The notes under the pieces were generated by a model, which saw only the letters and a program-made list of their open reading frames with translations, did not search any database and had not been told where the DNA came from. DNA of 64,000 nucleotides from Streptomyces sp. NBC_01353 (GTDB taxonomy: Bacteria > Actinomycetota > Actinomycetes > Streptomycetales > Streptomycetaceae), in assembly GCF_036237275.1 (NCBI RefSeq), contig NZ_CP108352.1, positions 7,775,501 through 7,839,500 on the forward strand. The letters are read 5' to 3'. A program made the translations under genes and the position numbers. Below are positions 28,616 through 37,823 of this stretch, piece by piece. The first letter of the stretch is position 1. Each line of letters begins with the position of its first letter.

Positions 28616-30784
28616 TCAGCTCCTGCGGTTGCCGCCGACCAGGGCTTTGCCGGCCGGGATACGGATCTCGTAGCCGCCGTCGAGGGCGGTGGTGCCACCG
28701 GCGGGCAGGTCCACCCGCCAGACGCGGGTGCCCGGGGCATGGTGCTCGGTCCCGGCCCCGTCGGCGGGTGTCGTCCAGTCCGCCCGCTCCTCGATCCGGA
28801 TGTCCGGTTCGGAGGCGACCGGAACCCGCTCGCGGACCTCGACGGTGACGGGCCGAGCAAGACCGTTGGCCAGCTCCACATGGACGCGGTGGTCGAGCAC
28901 GGTGACGTTGTTGCGCAGGCCCGCGGTGGACTCGTTCACGTTCGTACGGCGGGTCACCCGGATGCCCTCGGCCGGCCCGAGCCCCACCCGGCGGACACCG
29001 CCGGGGGCGAGCGTGGGCAGCGCGGCGGTCAGCAGGAAGTCGTCGTCGACGGTGACCTCCACCGGGCCCGCCAACAGAGCCTGGTCGGTGGCGTTGGAGA
29101 GCACCAGCGTCGCGTAGACGGTCGGCTCCACGGACGGCACGCAGAGGTACTCGGTGCGCAGACCGACCGGAATCTCCCCGACGGTGACGGTGTGCCAGGT
29201 GCCGTCCGACGGAACGTCGGCGCGGGCGGCGGCATCGAAGCGGTGGTCGAAGGAGCCCGCCGACTCGCGGGGCCGAACGGCGTGCCCGGGCAGCGGCAGC
29301 GCGGCCACCGCCTCGGCACGACGGCGGTGGTCGGCCGCCACCGCGTCATGGGGCGACGTGGGGAACAGCCGCCCTCGGCGACCGCCCGGCTCGTCGGGGC
29401 CGCTCAGGACGAGAGCGGCGTAGTCCAGCTCGGCGCCGCTCGGCTGCGGCGGACCGGCCGGCGGAGGCGGAGGAGGTGGCGGCGCGGCCGCGCCAGGAGC
29501 CGGCGGGGCCATGGCAGCGGGGGCCCTAGGGGCCGGCGCACCTGCGAAGCCGCCGCCACGCGGCCTGCCGCCAGGCTGTGAGGGGGCCGCCGGCCGCGCG
29601 GGGGACGGCTGCCCGTAGGCCGGCTGTGCGGGAGCCGGCCTGGCCTGGTCGGCCATCGCGCCCCCGTAGACGTCGGGGGAGGAGCCGTACGCGCTGCCCG
29701 GGACCGGGAGCCCCGAGGGCGGCCCGCCGAAGCCCTGTGGCGCGGGTGGTGGCGGTGGAGGCGGTACGGGACCGGACGCGGAGCCGGTCCGGGAAGCCGC
29801 CGGTGCGGCGGTCGTGACAGGGCGGGGGCCGGCCGCCTCGTACCCGGCGAACAGGTCGGCGAGGCCCGCCGGAGGCTCGCGCCAGCCGGAAGGCACGGGT
29901 GCGGGCTGACGGCGTCCGATCCGGATCGAGCGGAGCTTCGGCAGGTCGGTGCGGCGCCGAAGGTCGGCGGTGGCCAGGGCGATGCGTACCCCGGTCCAGT
30001 CCTCGCCGGTGCGCTGGGCGACCGAGGCGCGCAGCACCAGACGGCCGGTGCCGTCGCCCTGACGATGGGTGAGACGGTACGCAGGCACCCATACGGCACC
30101 CGGCACTCCGTACTCCAACTCCACTTCCACCTCGTCCGTGACACCGGTGCCGTCGAGGGTCAGGACAGCGGAGACCGTGGTCTCCACATGCGCCGGCGGT
30201 GCGTCGGTGGAGGCGCGGGCGAGCTTGTCAGCGGCGACGGTGAGTTCGTGCTCGAGCTGGAGCAGTGCCTGCTCCAGCTCGACGAGGCGGGTGTGCAGGC
30301 CCGCCAGCCGTTCGTCGACGAACTCGGCGAGTTCCAGCCACGCGTCGACCGGGGTGCGGCGGTGCGGGTCCTCGGGCTCGCGGGGCGGCGGCACCGGGTG
30401 CAGACCCCGGACCTCCTCGATGAGGCTCAGTTGTCGGTCCCGGCGTCCCCGCGCCGCCGCGTACGCGTCGCGCAGCCGCTCGACCTCGCGCCGCAACGCG
30501 TCGCGCGAGCCGGTGCCGTTGCCGGCGTCGATGTCCGTGCCTGTGTCGGGGCCGAGCGGCTCCGCCTCGACCTCCATCCGGGCCTCGGTGACGCGCACCC
30601 CGGGGGCGCCCAGGACGCGGGCCCGCAGCGAGCCGGGGTCCAGCGAGCGGGGCAGTCCCGTCACCCGCACCCGGCCGCCCGGCGGCACGCTGCCACGGGC
30701 CAGACGGCGGCAGAGAGCGCCCTGCGCGTACACCACGACCGAATCGAGGGTCGATCCCCAGTTCTGTGCCGTCCCAGCCGTCAT
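28616..30784 (-). CDS. DUF4139-type protein, long form with Pro-rich insert
   Basis: 722 residues, same architecture as its downstream neighbour: DUF4140-like N-terminus (VVVYAQGALCRRLARG), coiled coil at about 110-190, then DUF4139 (GAVWVPAYRLTHRQG, QRTGEDWTGVRIALATADL). It differs by a Pro/Ala/Gly-rich insert of about 150 residues in the middle of DUF4139, including two polyproline runs. I start it at the ATG at 30784 (MTAGTAQNWGSTLDSV). First gene of a two-gene operon that diverges from a glutamate-cysteine ligase-like gene. The insert may be a protein-interaction region. Confidence 0.8.
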   Translation of the reverse strand: MTAGTAQNWGSTLDSVVVYAQGALCRRLARGSVPPGGRVRVTGLPRSLDPGSLRARVLGAPGVRVTEARMEVEAEPLGPDTGTDIDAGNGTGSRDALRREVERLRDAYAAARGRRDRQLSLIEEVRGLHPVPPPREPEDPHRRTPVDAWLELAEFVDERLAGLHTRLVELEQALLQLEHELTVAADKLARASTDAPPAHVETTVSAVLTLDGTGVTDEVEVELEYGVPGAVWVPAYRLTHRQGDGTGRLVLRASVAQRTGEDWTGVRIALATADLRRRTDLPKLRSIRIGRRQPAPVPSGWREPPAGLADLFAGYEAAGPRPVTTAAPAASRTGSASGPVPPPPPPPAPQGFGGPPSGLPVPGSAYGSSPDVYGGAMADQARPAPAQPAYGQPSPARPAAPSQPGGRPRGGGFAGAPAPRAPAAMAPPAPGAAAPPPPPPPPAGPPQPSGAELDYAALVLSGPDEPGGRRGRLFPTSPHDAVAADHRRRAEAVAALPLPGHAVRPRESAGSFDHRFDAAARADVPSDGTWHTVTVGEIPVGLRTEYLCVPSVEPTVYATLVLSNATDQALLAGPVEVTVDDDFLLTAALPTLAPGGVRRVGLGPAEGIRVTRRTNVNESTAGLRNNVTVLDHRVHVELANGLARPVTVEVRERVPVASEPDIRIEERADWTTPADGAGTEHHAPGTRVWRVDLPAGGTTALDGGYEIRIPAGKALVGGNRRS

Positions 30785-30848
30785 GTGCCCCGCCCCCGCC
30801 CCGCCGTGTCCATGCTGAGCGAAGCCTACGCCCGAGAGGTCCGGCCGT

Positions 30849-30867
30849 GTTGCCACACTGTGGAAAC
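30849..30867. promoter_or_regulatory. 19-bp near-palindrome between divergent operons
   Basis: GTTGCCACACTGTGGAAAC reads as GTT-x-CCACA-C-TGTGG-x-AAC, a palindrome with one mismatched pair. It lies midway between the DUF4139 operon and the ligase gene and could be an operator for one or both. The binding protein is unknown. Confidence 0.5.
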
Positions 30868-31011
30868 CCGCAGGTCACGGTCGTACGGGGTGGGACGCGT
30901 GCGGTTTCGGCGCCGCCCGACGCCCGCCGTCACCGGCTTCGGTGGTTGGGCGGCCCCTGGAGTGGGACGCTGAAGGTGGGGGTCCGTGCCGACGAGACTC
31001 GGGAGGGACCG

Positions 31012-32490
31012 ATGGGACGTGATGTCCCGGCGCTGGAGTTCACCCGTGAAGACCGTCGCCGGTTCCGGAACAAGGTGCACTCGTGCCTCGACGTGTTCGC
31101 GACGATGCTGCGTGAGTCGCGGTTCGACTTCGAGCGGCCGCAGGTCGGCCTGGAGCTCGAACTGAACCTCGTGGACGGCGCCGCCGAGCCCGCCATGCGC
31201 AGTACGGAAGTCCTGGAGGCGATCGCCGATCCCACCTGGTCGACCGAGCTGGGCCGCTTCAATCTGGAGATCAACATCGAGCCGCGGCGGCTGATCGCGG
31301 GCGGTCCCGACTCCTGGGAGCAGGAGATCCGCGAGGCGCTCAACCACGCCGAGGAGAAGGCCGCGGCGATCGGTGCGCATCTGGTCATGATCGGCATCCT
31401 GCCGACACTGGAGCTGAAGGACGCGGGCCCCGACTCGCTGTCCGGGGATCCGCGGTACCACCTGCTGAACGAGCAGATCTTCGCCGCACGGGGTGAGGAC
31501 CTGCTGATCTCGGTGGACGGGGTGGAGAAGCTGCGGACCCATGCGGAGACGATCACGCCGGAGGCGGCGTGCACCAGCACCCAGTTCCACCTCCAGGTCT
31601 CGCCCGACGAGTTCGCGGACTACTGGAACGCCGCCCAGGCCGTGGCGGGGGTGCAGGTGGCCCTGGCGGCGAACTCTCCGTTCCTGTTCTCCAAGGAGCT
31701 GTGGCGCGAGACGCGCATTCCGCTCTTCGAGCAGGCCACCGACACCCGGCCGGACGAGCTCAAGGTGCAGGGAGTACGGCCGCGGGTCTGGTTCGGCGAG
31801 CGGTGGATCACCTCCGTCTTCGACCTCTTCGAGGAGAACGCCCGCTACTTCCCGGCACTGTTGCCCCTGTGCGACGACGAAGACCCGGAGGAGACGCTCG
31901 CCGACGGCGGGATCCCCGGACTGTCCGAGCTCACCCTGCACAACGGGACGGTCTACCGCTGGAACCGCCCCGTCTACGCCGTGGTCGACGGCGTACCGCA
32001 TCTGCGGGTGGAGAACCGGGTGCTGCCCGCGGGTCCCACGGTGGCCGACGTGCTGGCGAACGGTGCCTTCTACTACGGGCTGACCCGGGCCCTGGTCGAC
32101 GAGGACCGGCCCGTCTGGTCACGGATGTCCTTCTCGGCCGCGGAGGACAACCTCCATGCCGCCGCGCGCCACGGCATCGACGCGCACGTGTACTGGCCCG
32201 GGATGGGCGAGGTTCCGGTGACCGAGCTGGTGCTGAGGCGCCTGCTGCCGCTGGCGAACCGCGGGCTCGAGCAGATGGGCATGGAGGCGGCCCGGCGGGA
32301 GCCGCTGCTCGGGGTCATCGAGCAGCGGTGCGTCAGCGGCCGTAACGGCGCGGTGTGGCAGTCCGAGATGTTCCACCACATCCACGACATCGACCACGCG
32401 GACCGGCACCAGGCGCTGCGGCGAATGACCCTGCAGTACATCGAGTACATGCATTTGAACGCTCCGGCGCACACCTGGCCGGTCGACTGA
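31012..32490 (+). CDS. Glutamate-cysteine ligase family protein
   Basis: 492 residues. GCS2-like carboxylate-amine ligase pattern: LELELNLVDG, RFNLEINIEPRRL, and ENRVLPAGPT in the second half. This superfamily couples ATP cleavage to gamma-glutamyl bond formation. Actinomycetes use mycothiol, not glutathione, so a role in ergothioneine (EgtA) or another gamma-glutamyl compound is possible, but no egt genes are nearby and the substrate is open. ATG at 31012 with GGGAGG upstream. Confidence 0.8.
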   Translation: MGRDVPALEFTREDRRRFRNKVHSCLDVFATMLRESRFDFERPQVGLELELNLVDGAAEPAMRSTEVLEAIADPTWSTELGRFNLEINIEPRRLIAGGPDSWEQEIREALNHAEEKAAAIGAHLVMIGILPTLELKDAGPDSLSGDPRYHLLNEQIFAARGEDLLISVDGVEKLRTHAETITPEAACTSTQFHLQVSPDEFADYWNAAQAVAGVQVALAANSPFLFSKELWRETRIPLFEQATDTRPDELKVQGVRPRVWFGERWITSVFDLFEENARYFPALLPLCDDEDPEETLADGGIPGLSELTLHNGTVYRWNRPVYAVVDGVPHLRVENRVLPAGPTVADVLANGAFYYGLTRALVDEDRPVWSRMSFSAAEDNLHAAARHGIDAHVYWPGMGEVPVTELVLRRLLPLANRGLEQMGMEAARREPLLGVIEQRCVSGRNGAVWQSEMFHHIHDIDHADRHQALRRMTLQYIEYMHLNAPAHTWPVD

Positions 32491-32558
32491 CGCCCGAGGG
32501 GCGCGTCGGCGGCGGAAAGCGAGGCGTACGGAGGGCCGGGTCGGGGCAGGTCGTGATC

Positions 32559-33878
32559 ATGACAGACACGCCTCCGACGAGCCTCGACCCCACCCCCGCT
32601 CCCGCCGGCCCGCCGCCGCTCCCGTCCCGGCGGCCGTTACGGCAGTTGCTGGCGGCCTCGGTCGGCAACGCGGTCGAGTGGTACGACTGGTACGCGTACA
32701 CCTTCCTGGCCGCGTACATCGCGAACCAGGTCTTCCCCAAGAGCTCCGGGAACTCCCTGGTCCCGCTCCTGTCGACGTTCGCGGTCTTCGCCGTCGGCTT
32801 CTTCATGCGCCCGGTCGGCGGCCTCCTCATGGGCGCGGTCGCGGACCGGCGCGGCCGACGGACCGCGCTCACCGCCACCATCCTGCTGATGGGCGGCAGC
32901 AGCCTCCTGGTCGGTCTGACCCCGACGTACGCCGCCGCCGGCGTCCTCGCCCCGGTCGTGCTCGTCATCGCCCGACTGCTGCAAGGACTGTCGGTGGGAG
33001 GGGAGTTCGCGGCCTCGACCACCTTCCTCGTCGAGTCGGCCGGACCCGGCAGGCGCGGCCTGTTCTCGTCCTTCCAGTACGTCTCCACCTCCGCCGGACA
33101 GCTCGCCGCCTCCGGCATCGCCGCCCTGCTCGTCGGCGTGCTCGGGGAGGACCGGATGAACGGCTGGGGCTGGCGGATCCCCTTCCTGCTCGGCGCGGTG
33201 CTCAGCCTCGCCGGCTTCTGGATCCGCCGGGGTGCCGAGGAGACCCGGAGCGTCGCGCTGCGCGACGCTCCCCGGCCCGGGCTCTTCGACGCTCTGCGCC
33301 ACCACCCCCGCGCCTCGCTGCTCATCGGCGGCATCACGGCCGGCGGCACCCTCGCGTACTACACGTGGACGTCCTACCTGCCGACGTACGCGGAGCTCAA
33401 CACCGGGATCGACAAAGCGGACGCGCTGCTCGCCGGGACCTTGTCCCTGGCGTTCTTCGCCCTGCTGCAACCGGTCGGCGGGCTGCTCTCCGACCGCTTC
33501 GGACGCAAACCGTCCCTGCTCTTCTTCGGGCTCGGCTTCGCGGCCCTCGGTGTGCCGCTGCTGCGCGCGCTCGACGGCTCGTTCCTCTCCCTTCTCCTGG
33601 TGCAGTGCGCGGGCATGGTGTTGCTGACCGGCTTCACCTCGATCTCGGCGGCCGTGAACGCCGAGATGTTCCCCGCCCGGGTGCGGGCGGCCGGGATCGG
33701 CTTCCCGTACTCGCTGACGGTCGCGGTCTTCGGTGGGACGGCACCGTACGTCGGGACGCTCTTCAAGGAGCTGGACCGCCCCGGTCTGTTCCCCTGGTAC
33801 GTGGCCGTCCTGTGCCTGGTCTCCTCGGCGGTGTATCTCCGTCTGCCGGAGACCGCCCACAAGGAACTGGATCGCTGA
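32559..33878 (+). CDS. MFS transporter of the metabolite:H+ symporter (MHS) family
   Basis: 439 residues, twelve predicted helices. The signature of MHS transporters such as alpha-ketoglutarate permease is plain: GNAVEWYDWYAYTFLAAY in helix 1, DRRGRRTAL after helix 2, and QGLSVGGEFAASTTFLVE in helix 4-5. Likely imports a dicarboxylate or related acid with protons. Start ATG 32559, with in-frame GTG at 32553 as an alternative. It follows the ligase gene by 68 bases and converges, with two bases to spare, on the next leftward gene. Confidence 0.85.
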   Translation: MTDTPPTSLDPTPAPAGPPPLPSRRPLRQLLAASVGNAVEWYDWYAYTFLAAYIANQVFPKSSGNSLVPLLSTFAVFAVGFFMRPVGGLLMGAVADRRGRRTALTATILLMGGSSLLVGLTPTYAAAGVLAPVVLVIARLLQGLSVGGEFAASTTFLVESAGPGRRGLFSSFQYVSTSAGQLAASGIAALLVGVLGEDRMNGWGWRIPFLLGAVLSLAGFWIRRGAEETRSVALRDAPRPGLFDALRHHPRASLLIGGITAGGTLAYYTWTSYLPTYAELNTGIDKADALLAGTLSLAFFALLQPVGGLLSDRFGRKPSLLFFGLGFAALGVPLLRALDGSFLSLLLVQCAGMVLLTGFTSISAAVNAEMFPARVRAAGIGFPYSLTVAVFGGTAPYVGTLFKELDRPGLFPWYVAVLCLVSSAVYLRLPETAHKELDR

Positions 33879-33880
33879 CG

Positions 33881-34396
33881 CTATCCGCGTACGGCGGTGA
33901 GGTGGTACGTCGTGTCGACCCAGAAGCCGCCGGTCGTGCTGCCCTTGATCTCCAGGACGTACTGTCCCGGCGTCAGGGGGGCGATTCCCGCCCATATCCC
34001 CCACGCGAGATGCATCCGCAGGCCCACCCGGAACAGCGGCGCGGTGAACTCCCTCAACGGAAGCGGTACCCCGTTGAGGAAGGCCTTCGCCTCCGCCACG
34101 TCCATGGTCAGCGGCTTCCGCGAGTGGTGCTTCGTGTGTTGGGTGTTGAGCACGGGAAAGAAGACGGGGCGCTCGGAAGGCACTTCACACGTCCGCACCA
34201 CACGGCCACCGTAGGTGCCGGCCAGGAACCACAGATCCTCCGGCTGCTGCCAGGCCGCGTGTCGACCGGTCGTGTCGGCGACCGGGCTGACGTCGTCGGG
34301 CGCCGACAGCGCCCACTGCCACCAGCGTGCCGCCAGCGCGCCGCCCTCGGTGTCGCTGATGTCCCAGGAACCGCTGTTCCGAGCCGTATCGCTCAT
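33881..34396 (-). CDS. Hypothetical protein, 171 residues
   Basis: Not a family I recognise. Trp-rich and soluble: DTEGGALAARWWQWALSAPDD, LWFLAGTYGGRVVRTCEVP, and a beta-rich C-terminus (GQYVLEIKGSTTGGFWVDTTYHLTAV). No signal peptide or membrane segment. Codon use is normal for the genome and the frame is intact, so it is likely a real gene. It ends two bases from the converging MHS transporter. Confidence 0.65.
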   Translation of the reverse strand: MSDTARNSGSWDISDTEGGALAARWWQWALSAPDDVSPVADTTGRHAAWQQPEDLWFLAGTYGGRVVRTCEVPSERPVFFPVLNTQHTKHHSRKPLTMDVAEAKAFLNGVPLPLREFTAPLFRVGLRMHLAWGIWAGIAPLTPGQYVLEIKGSTTGGFWVDTTYHLTAVRG

Positions 34397-34452
34397 GCCC
34401 CACCCCTTCCCGGGGCGCCCGCCCCCGGCTGTCGATCAAGCGAACCCTACCG

Positions 34453-34472
34453 ACGAGGGCGCCTCCCCTCGT
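34453..34472 (-). terminator. Hairpin after the RNA ligase gene
   Basis: ACGAGGG (34453-34459) and CCCTCGT (34466-34472) flank a six-base loop, nine bases past the stop of the leftward gene. Confidence 0.5.
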
Positions 34473-34480
34473 GGGGGGTG

Positions 34481-35065
34481 TCACCGACTGCCGGTGAAGT
34501 CCCACGCTTCGATGTCCCGGTAGCGGATCGGACCAGGGCCGCGGCCGAAGTTGCTGCCGACCAGGTGCAGGCGTTCGGCGTGCCAGGGGCGGCCGGTGAA
34601 GGTGGCGAGTCCGGCGGCGACCTGCACCACGCCGGCGGGATCGTCGCGGCGGGACCTGGCCAACGTCAGATGGGGGCGCAGAGGCCGGTCCTCGAAGGCG
34701 ATACCGCAGTCCTTGACGACGGCGCGGACGTCGGCGGCGAGCAGGTGCAGCCCTTCGAGATCCCCGTCGATCCCGCTCCACAGCACCCGCTCGTCGAAGC
34801 ACCCGGCGCCGCGCAGTGCCAGCCGCAAGGGCCGACGCGTCTCCGCGAGATGCGCGAGCGGCTCTCGCAGGAGCGGAATGGTCGCGGTGGACACCTCTCC
34901 GAGGAATGCCAGGGTGATGTGCCAGTCCTCGATGCGGTTCCACCGCGTGGTCGGGTACGCGTCGTAGGCGGGCCGCAGCGCCTGGGCCAGCTCTTCCTTC
35001 GCGTCGTCGGGCGGCGCGAGCGCTATGAACACGCGGACGGTCGGGGCCTGGATCTTTTCGTTCAC
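34481..35065 (-). CDS. thpR: RNA 2',3'-cyclic phosphodiesterase / 2'-5' RNA ligase
   Basis: 194 residues of the 2H phosphoesterase superfamily. Both catalytic H-x-T/S-x motifs are present: WHITLAFLGE in the first half and RPHLTLARSR in the second. The family opens 2',3'-cyclic phosphates or ligates 2'-5' RNA ends; the biological substrate in bacteria is unclear. I start at GTG 35065 (MNEKIQAPTVRVFIALAPP); the frame is open further upstream but no better ribosome binding site appears. Confidence 0.85.
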   Translation of the reverse strand: MNEKIQAPTVRVFIALAPPDDAKEELAQALRPAYDAYPTTRWNRIEDWHITLAFLGEVSTATIPLLREPLAHLAETRRPLRLALRGAGCFDERVLWSGIDGDLEGLHLLAADVRAVVKDCGIAFEDRPLRPHLTLARSRRDDPAGVVQVAAGLATFTGRPWHAERLHLVGSNFGRGPGPIRYRDIEAWDFTGSR

Positions 35066-35235
35066 AGAGACTTCGTACACCACGGCCCGCCGCCGACCGT
35101 CACCCCATGGCCGATCACCCTCCTTGCCTCGCGTGACGACTTCACGACAGTGAGTGAGAGGTTCCGGATATCGGGGGAGTACGCGGGCAGATTCCTGGGG
35201 GACACACGCACCGTCGCGCACCAGGAGAGCTGCCC

Positions 35236-35910
35236 ATGTCGACATGTCAGCCGGCCGCCGAGCCGGTCTTCACCGCCGACTTCGCCTCGCTGGAGCAATG
35301 GACGGCGGGTCGCTCCTGGGCCTATCCCGACGGCGGCCCCGTCAACCCACGGGACAACAAGCTGGACCACCTGGTGGCCGACCCCGCCTACAGCCGCTCG
35401 GGCGTCTTCCGGGCGACCCGGCGCCGCGACGGCCTGTGGGACGCGGGGCTCCTGACGACGGAGGGCAGCCCCGAGGGCTTCGAGGTCCGCGCCGGTGACG
35501 TCCTGGAGGCGCGGGTACGGCTCCCGGAGGGGAACGGCGCCTGGCCGGCGATCTGGACCTGGCGGGACGGCGGCCAGGAGATCGACTTCTTCGAGTACCA
35601 CCCCGACAACCCGGATCTCCTGGAGCTGTCGAACCGGGTCCGCGGCGGATACCACTACCACCGTGACCCCGGCGTCCGGCCCGGCGGCTGGGTGCGGCTG
35701 CGCACCGAGTTCGGTGCGCGCTCGGTGGTGTGGTGGGTCGACGGCGTCGAGGTCTTCTCGGACGGACGGGGCGTCGGCCCGTCCTGGCACGCCCATCTGA
35801 TCGTCAACCTCTCCGTCTGCGCCGGCCGCTACCACCCCGCGCCCGACCCCGAGGCGACGGAACTGTCCTACGAGGTCCAGGACTTGCGCGTCTTTCGACC
35901 GGCGTCCTGA
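35236..35910 (+). CDS. GH16-like beta-glucanase-fold protein without signal peptide
   Basis: 224 residues. The GH16 catalytic motif E-x-D-x-x-E is intact as E115-D117-E120 in GQEIDFFEYHP, and the jelly-roll pattern around it (EARVRLPEGNGAWPAIWTW, then GGWVRLRTEFG and VVWWVDGVEVF) fits. GH16 enzymes cleave beta-1,3 or beta-1,3/1,4 glucans or galactans. Unusually there is no signal peptide, so it may stay inside the cell or leave by another route. ATG 35236 follows CAGGAGAG. A hairpin follows. Confidence 0.78.
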   Translation: MSTCQPAAEPVFTADFASLEQWTAGRSWAYPDGGPVNPRDNKLDHLVADPAYSRSGVFRATRRRDGLWDAGLLTTEGSPEGFEVRAGDVLEARVRLPEGNGAWPAIWTWRDGGQEIDFFEYHPDNPDLLELSNRVRGGYHYHRDPGVRPGGWVRLRTEFGARSVVWWVDGVEVFSDGRGVGPSWHAHLIVNLSVCAGRYHPAPDPEATELSYEVQDLRVFRPAS

Positions 35911-35950
35911 GAGGAGCCTTGGGGGGCGGCAAGCCGGCGGTTCGGCCACC

Positions 35951-35969
35951 CCTCCGGGTTTCCCGGAGG
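35951..35969 (+). terminator. Hairpin after the GH16-like gene
   Basis: CCTCCGGG and CCCGGAGG flank TTT: an eight-base perfect stem about 40 bases past the stop. Confidence 0.65.
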
Positions 35970-36048
35970 CGTGTCGTGGCTGGTGGTGGTAACACCATGA
36001 TCAGCACCCGCTCCCCACGGCACCTTCGCCCCACCCAGGATGGTCGTC

Positions 36049-36894
36049 ATGAACCCACCTACCGCACCCACTGTTCTGATCACCGGCGCGACCCAGGGGC
36101 TGGGGCGCGGGATCGCGCTGGAGCTCGCCGCACAGGGCTGCACCGTCCTGCTCCATGGCAGGGACTCCGGCCGGCTCGAGGCGGTGGCGGAAGAAGTCCG
36201 CGCCGCGGCCCCGCAGGTCACCGTCCGGACCTATCTCGCCGACCTCGCGGACCTGGACCAGATTCACGCGATGGCCGACCGGATTCGCGCGGCCGAGCCC
36301 CGGCTCGACGCGCTCGTGAACAACGCGGTCGCCGGCGGCGGCGCCGAGCCGCTCCGCCGGGAGGTCGGCGCGCAGGGGTACGAACTGCGGTTCGCCGTCA
36401 ACCACTTGGCGCCCTACGCCCTGACCCGGGCGCTCCTCCCCCTGTTCACCGCCTCGGCCCCCGCCCGCGTCGTCAACGTCGCCTCGATAGGGCAGGAGCG
36501 CATCGATTTCGACGACGTCATGTTCGAGGAGGGGTACGAAGGGCTGCGGGCATACTGTCGCAGCAAGCTGGCGATGATCATGGCGACCTTCGAGCTGGCG
36601 GCCGAGCTCGAAGGCACCGGAGTCACTGTCAACACCCTCCACCCCGCGCATCTGATGGACACCCGCGGAGTGCGCGAGTACGGCCTCACGCCGGTGACCG
36701 GGATCGAGGAGGGGGTGCGGCCGACCGTACGACTTGTCACCGATCCCGAGTTGGCGCACACCACCGGCCGCTACTTCGATCAGTTCACGGACGCCCGCGC
36801 CCACGAACAGGCCTACGACACGGACGCCCGCAAGCGACTCATGGCCCTGACGGACGCGCTCGTCGGCGGCTCCGCAGGCCCGAATACGGAGTGA
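36049..36894 (+). CDS. Short-chain dehydrogenase/reductase
   Basis: 281 residues. Nucleotide-binding TGATQGLGRG near the N-terminus, NNAVAGG in place of the usual NNAG, catalytic Ser in NVASIG and the YxxxK motif in AYCRSKLA. NAD(P)-dependent oxidoreductase; the substrate is not clear, and the C-terminal half resembles retinol-dehydrogenase-like members. Two ATGs are in frame (36040 and 36049); AGGA at 36037-36040 is correctly spaced only for the second. The decayed FAD monooxygenase follows after 33 bases. Confidence 0.85.
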   Translation: MNPPTAPTVLITGATQGLGRGIALELAAQGCTVLLHGRDSGRLEAVAEEVRAAAPQVTVRTYLADLADLDQIHAMADRIRAAEPRLDALVNNAVAGGGAEPLRREVGAQGYELRFAVNHLAPYALTRALLPLFTASAPARVVNVASIGQERIDFDDVMFEEGYEGLRAYCRSKLAMIMATFELAAELEGTGVTVNTLHPAHLMDTRGVREYGLTPVTGIEEGVRPTVRLVTDPELAHTTGRYFDQFTDARAHEQAYDTDARKRLMALTDALVGGSAGPNTE

Positions 36895-36927
36895 TGCGAC
36901 GCATCGGTCCCGGCTACAGTGCCGGAC

Positions 36928-37773
36928 ATGGGGGTCGACACGGATGTGGCGGTCGTGGGGGCGGGGCCGGTCGGGCTGAGCGCTGCCCTGCTGCTCGCCC
37001 GGGCGGGGCTCGGGGTGGTGGTGCTCGAACGCCGTCCCGGTCCGGTCACCGAGTCCCGCGCGACGGATCTGCACGCGCGGACCCTTGAGGCCCTGACCCC
37101 GAGCGGTCTGGCCGATGCGCTGCACCCACTGGGCCGTCGCGTGGACACGGTGGAGATGTGGGCGCAGGGGCGCAGGCTCGGTGGCTTCGACCTGTCACGG
37201 CAGCCGTCCCCGTACCCGTACATCCTGACCGTCCCGCAGTGCGCGACCGAGGGCCTGCTCGCCGCTGAGTCCGAGCGCGCGGGTGTCCGTGTCCACCGCT
37301 CGGTGCCCGTCCGGTCGATCGACGAGGACGCCGACGGCGTGACCGTACGGTCGGACGCCCTCGACCCGCTGCGCGTCCGCTGGGTGGTGGCGGCCGACGG
37401 TGCGTCGAGCCCACTGCGCGCCCTGGCCGGTACGGCGTTTCGCGGCCGGACCTATGCCGGCCTGTGGCAGCTCGCCGACCTGCAGGTCGAGGATCCCTCG
37501 CTGGACCCGACGCGCGTCCACATGGTCGGCGGGCCGCGCGGCCTTACCCGCCCGAGCTGTGCGGGACACGGCCCTGCGTGGCATCCTCGCCACCTCGACC
37601 GGCCGCCACCTGCTCGCCGAGGCCGTCGCCGGCCCGCGCCCGCCCCGACCGCGCGCCTGAACGGTCTTCCGTCCCGGGGCCGGCCCCGGGTACTCCAGCT
37701 GGACGAGGGCCTGCGCGCGTACGTCAGCGGCGAGGCCGGCGGCCCCCGAGGGGACCGCCGGCCGCCGTGCTGA
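36928..37773 (+). pseudogene. FAD-dependent monooxygenase remnant (internal deletion and frameshift)
   Basis: Residues 1-205 are a good N-terminal half of a PheA/TfdB-type hydroxylase: VVGAGPVGLSAALLLARAG, E33 region LERRPGPVTESRA, and AADGASSPLRALAG. After about base 37540 the match stops. The second FAD motif (GDAAH) and most of the substrate domain are absent. A fragment that looks like the later part, RDTALRGILATSTGRHLLAE, appears in another frame at about 37560-37640, and a piece like the C-terminal thioredoxin-like domain (ARLNGLPSRGRPRVLQLDEG) in the first frame. This fits an internal deletion with frameshift; the gene should be inactive. Confidence 0.7.
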
Positions 37774-37823
37774 GCGGAGGACCTGCGGAGTCCGCCGACT
37801 CCGCCGATCCCGTAGCTTCCGAA

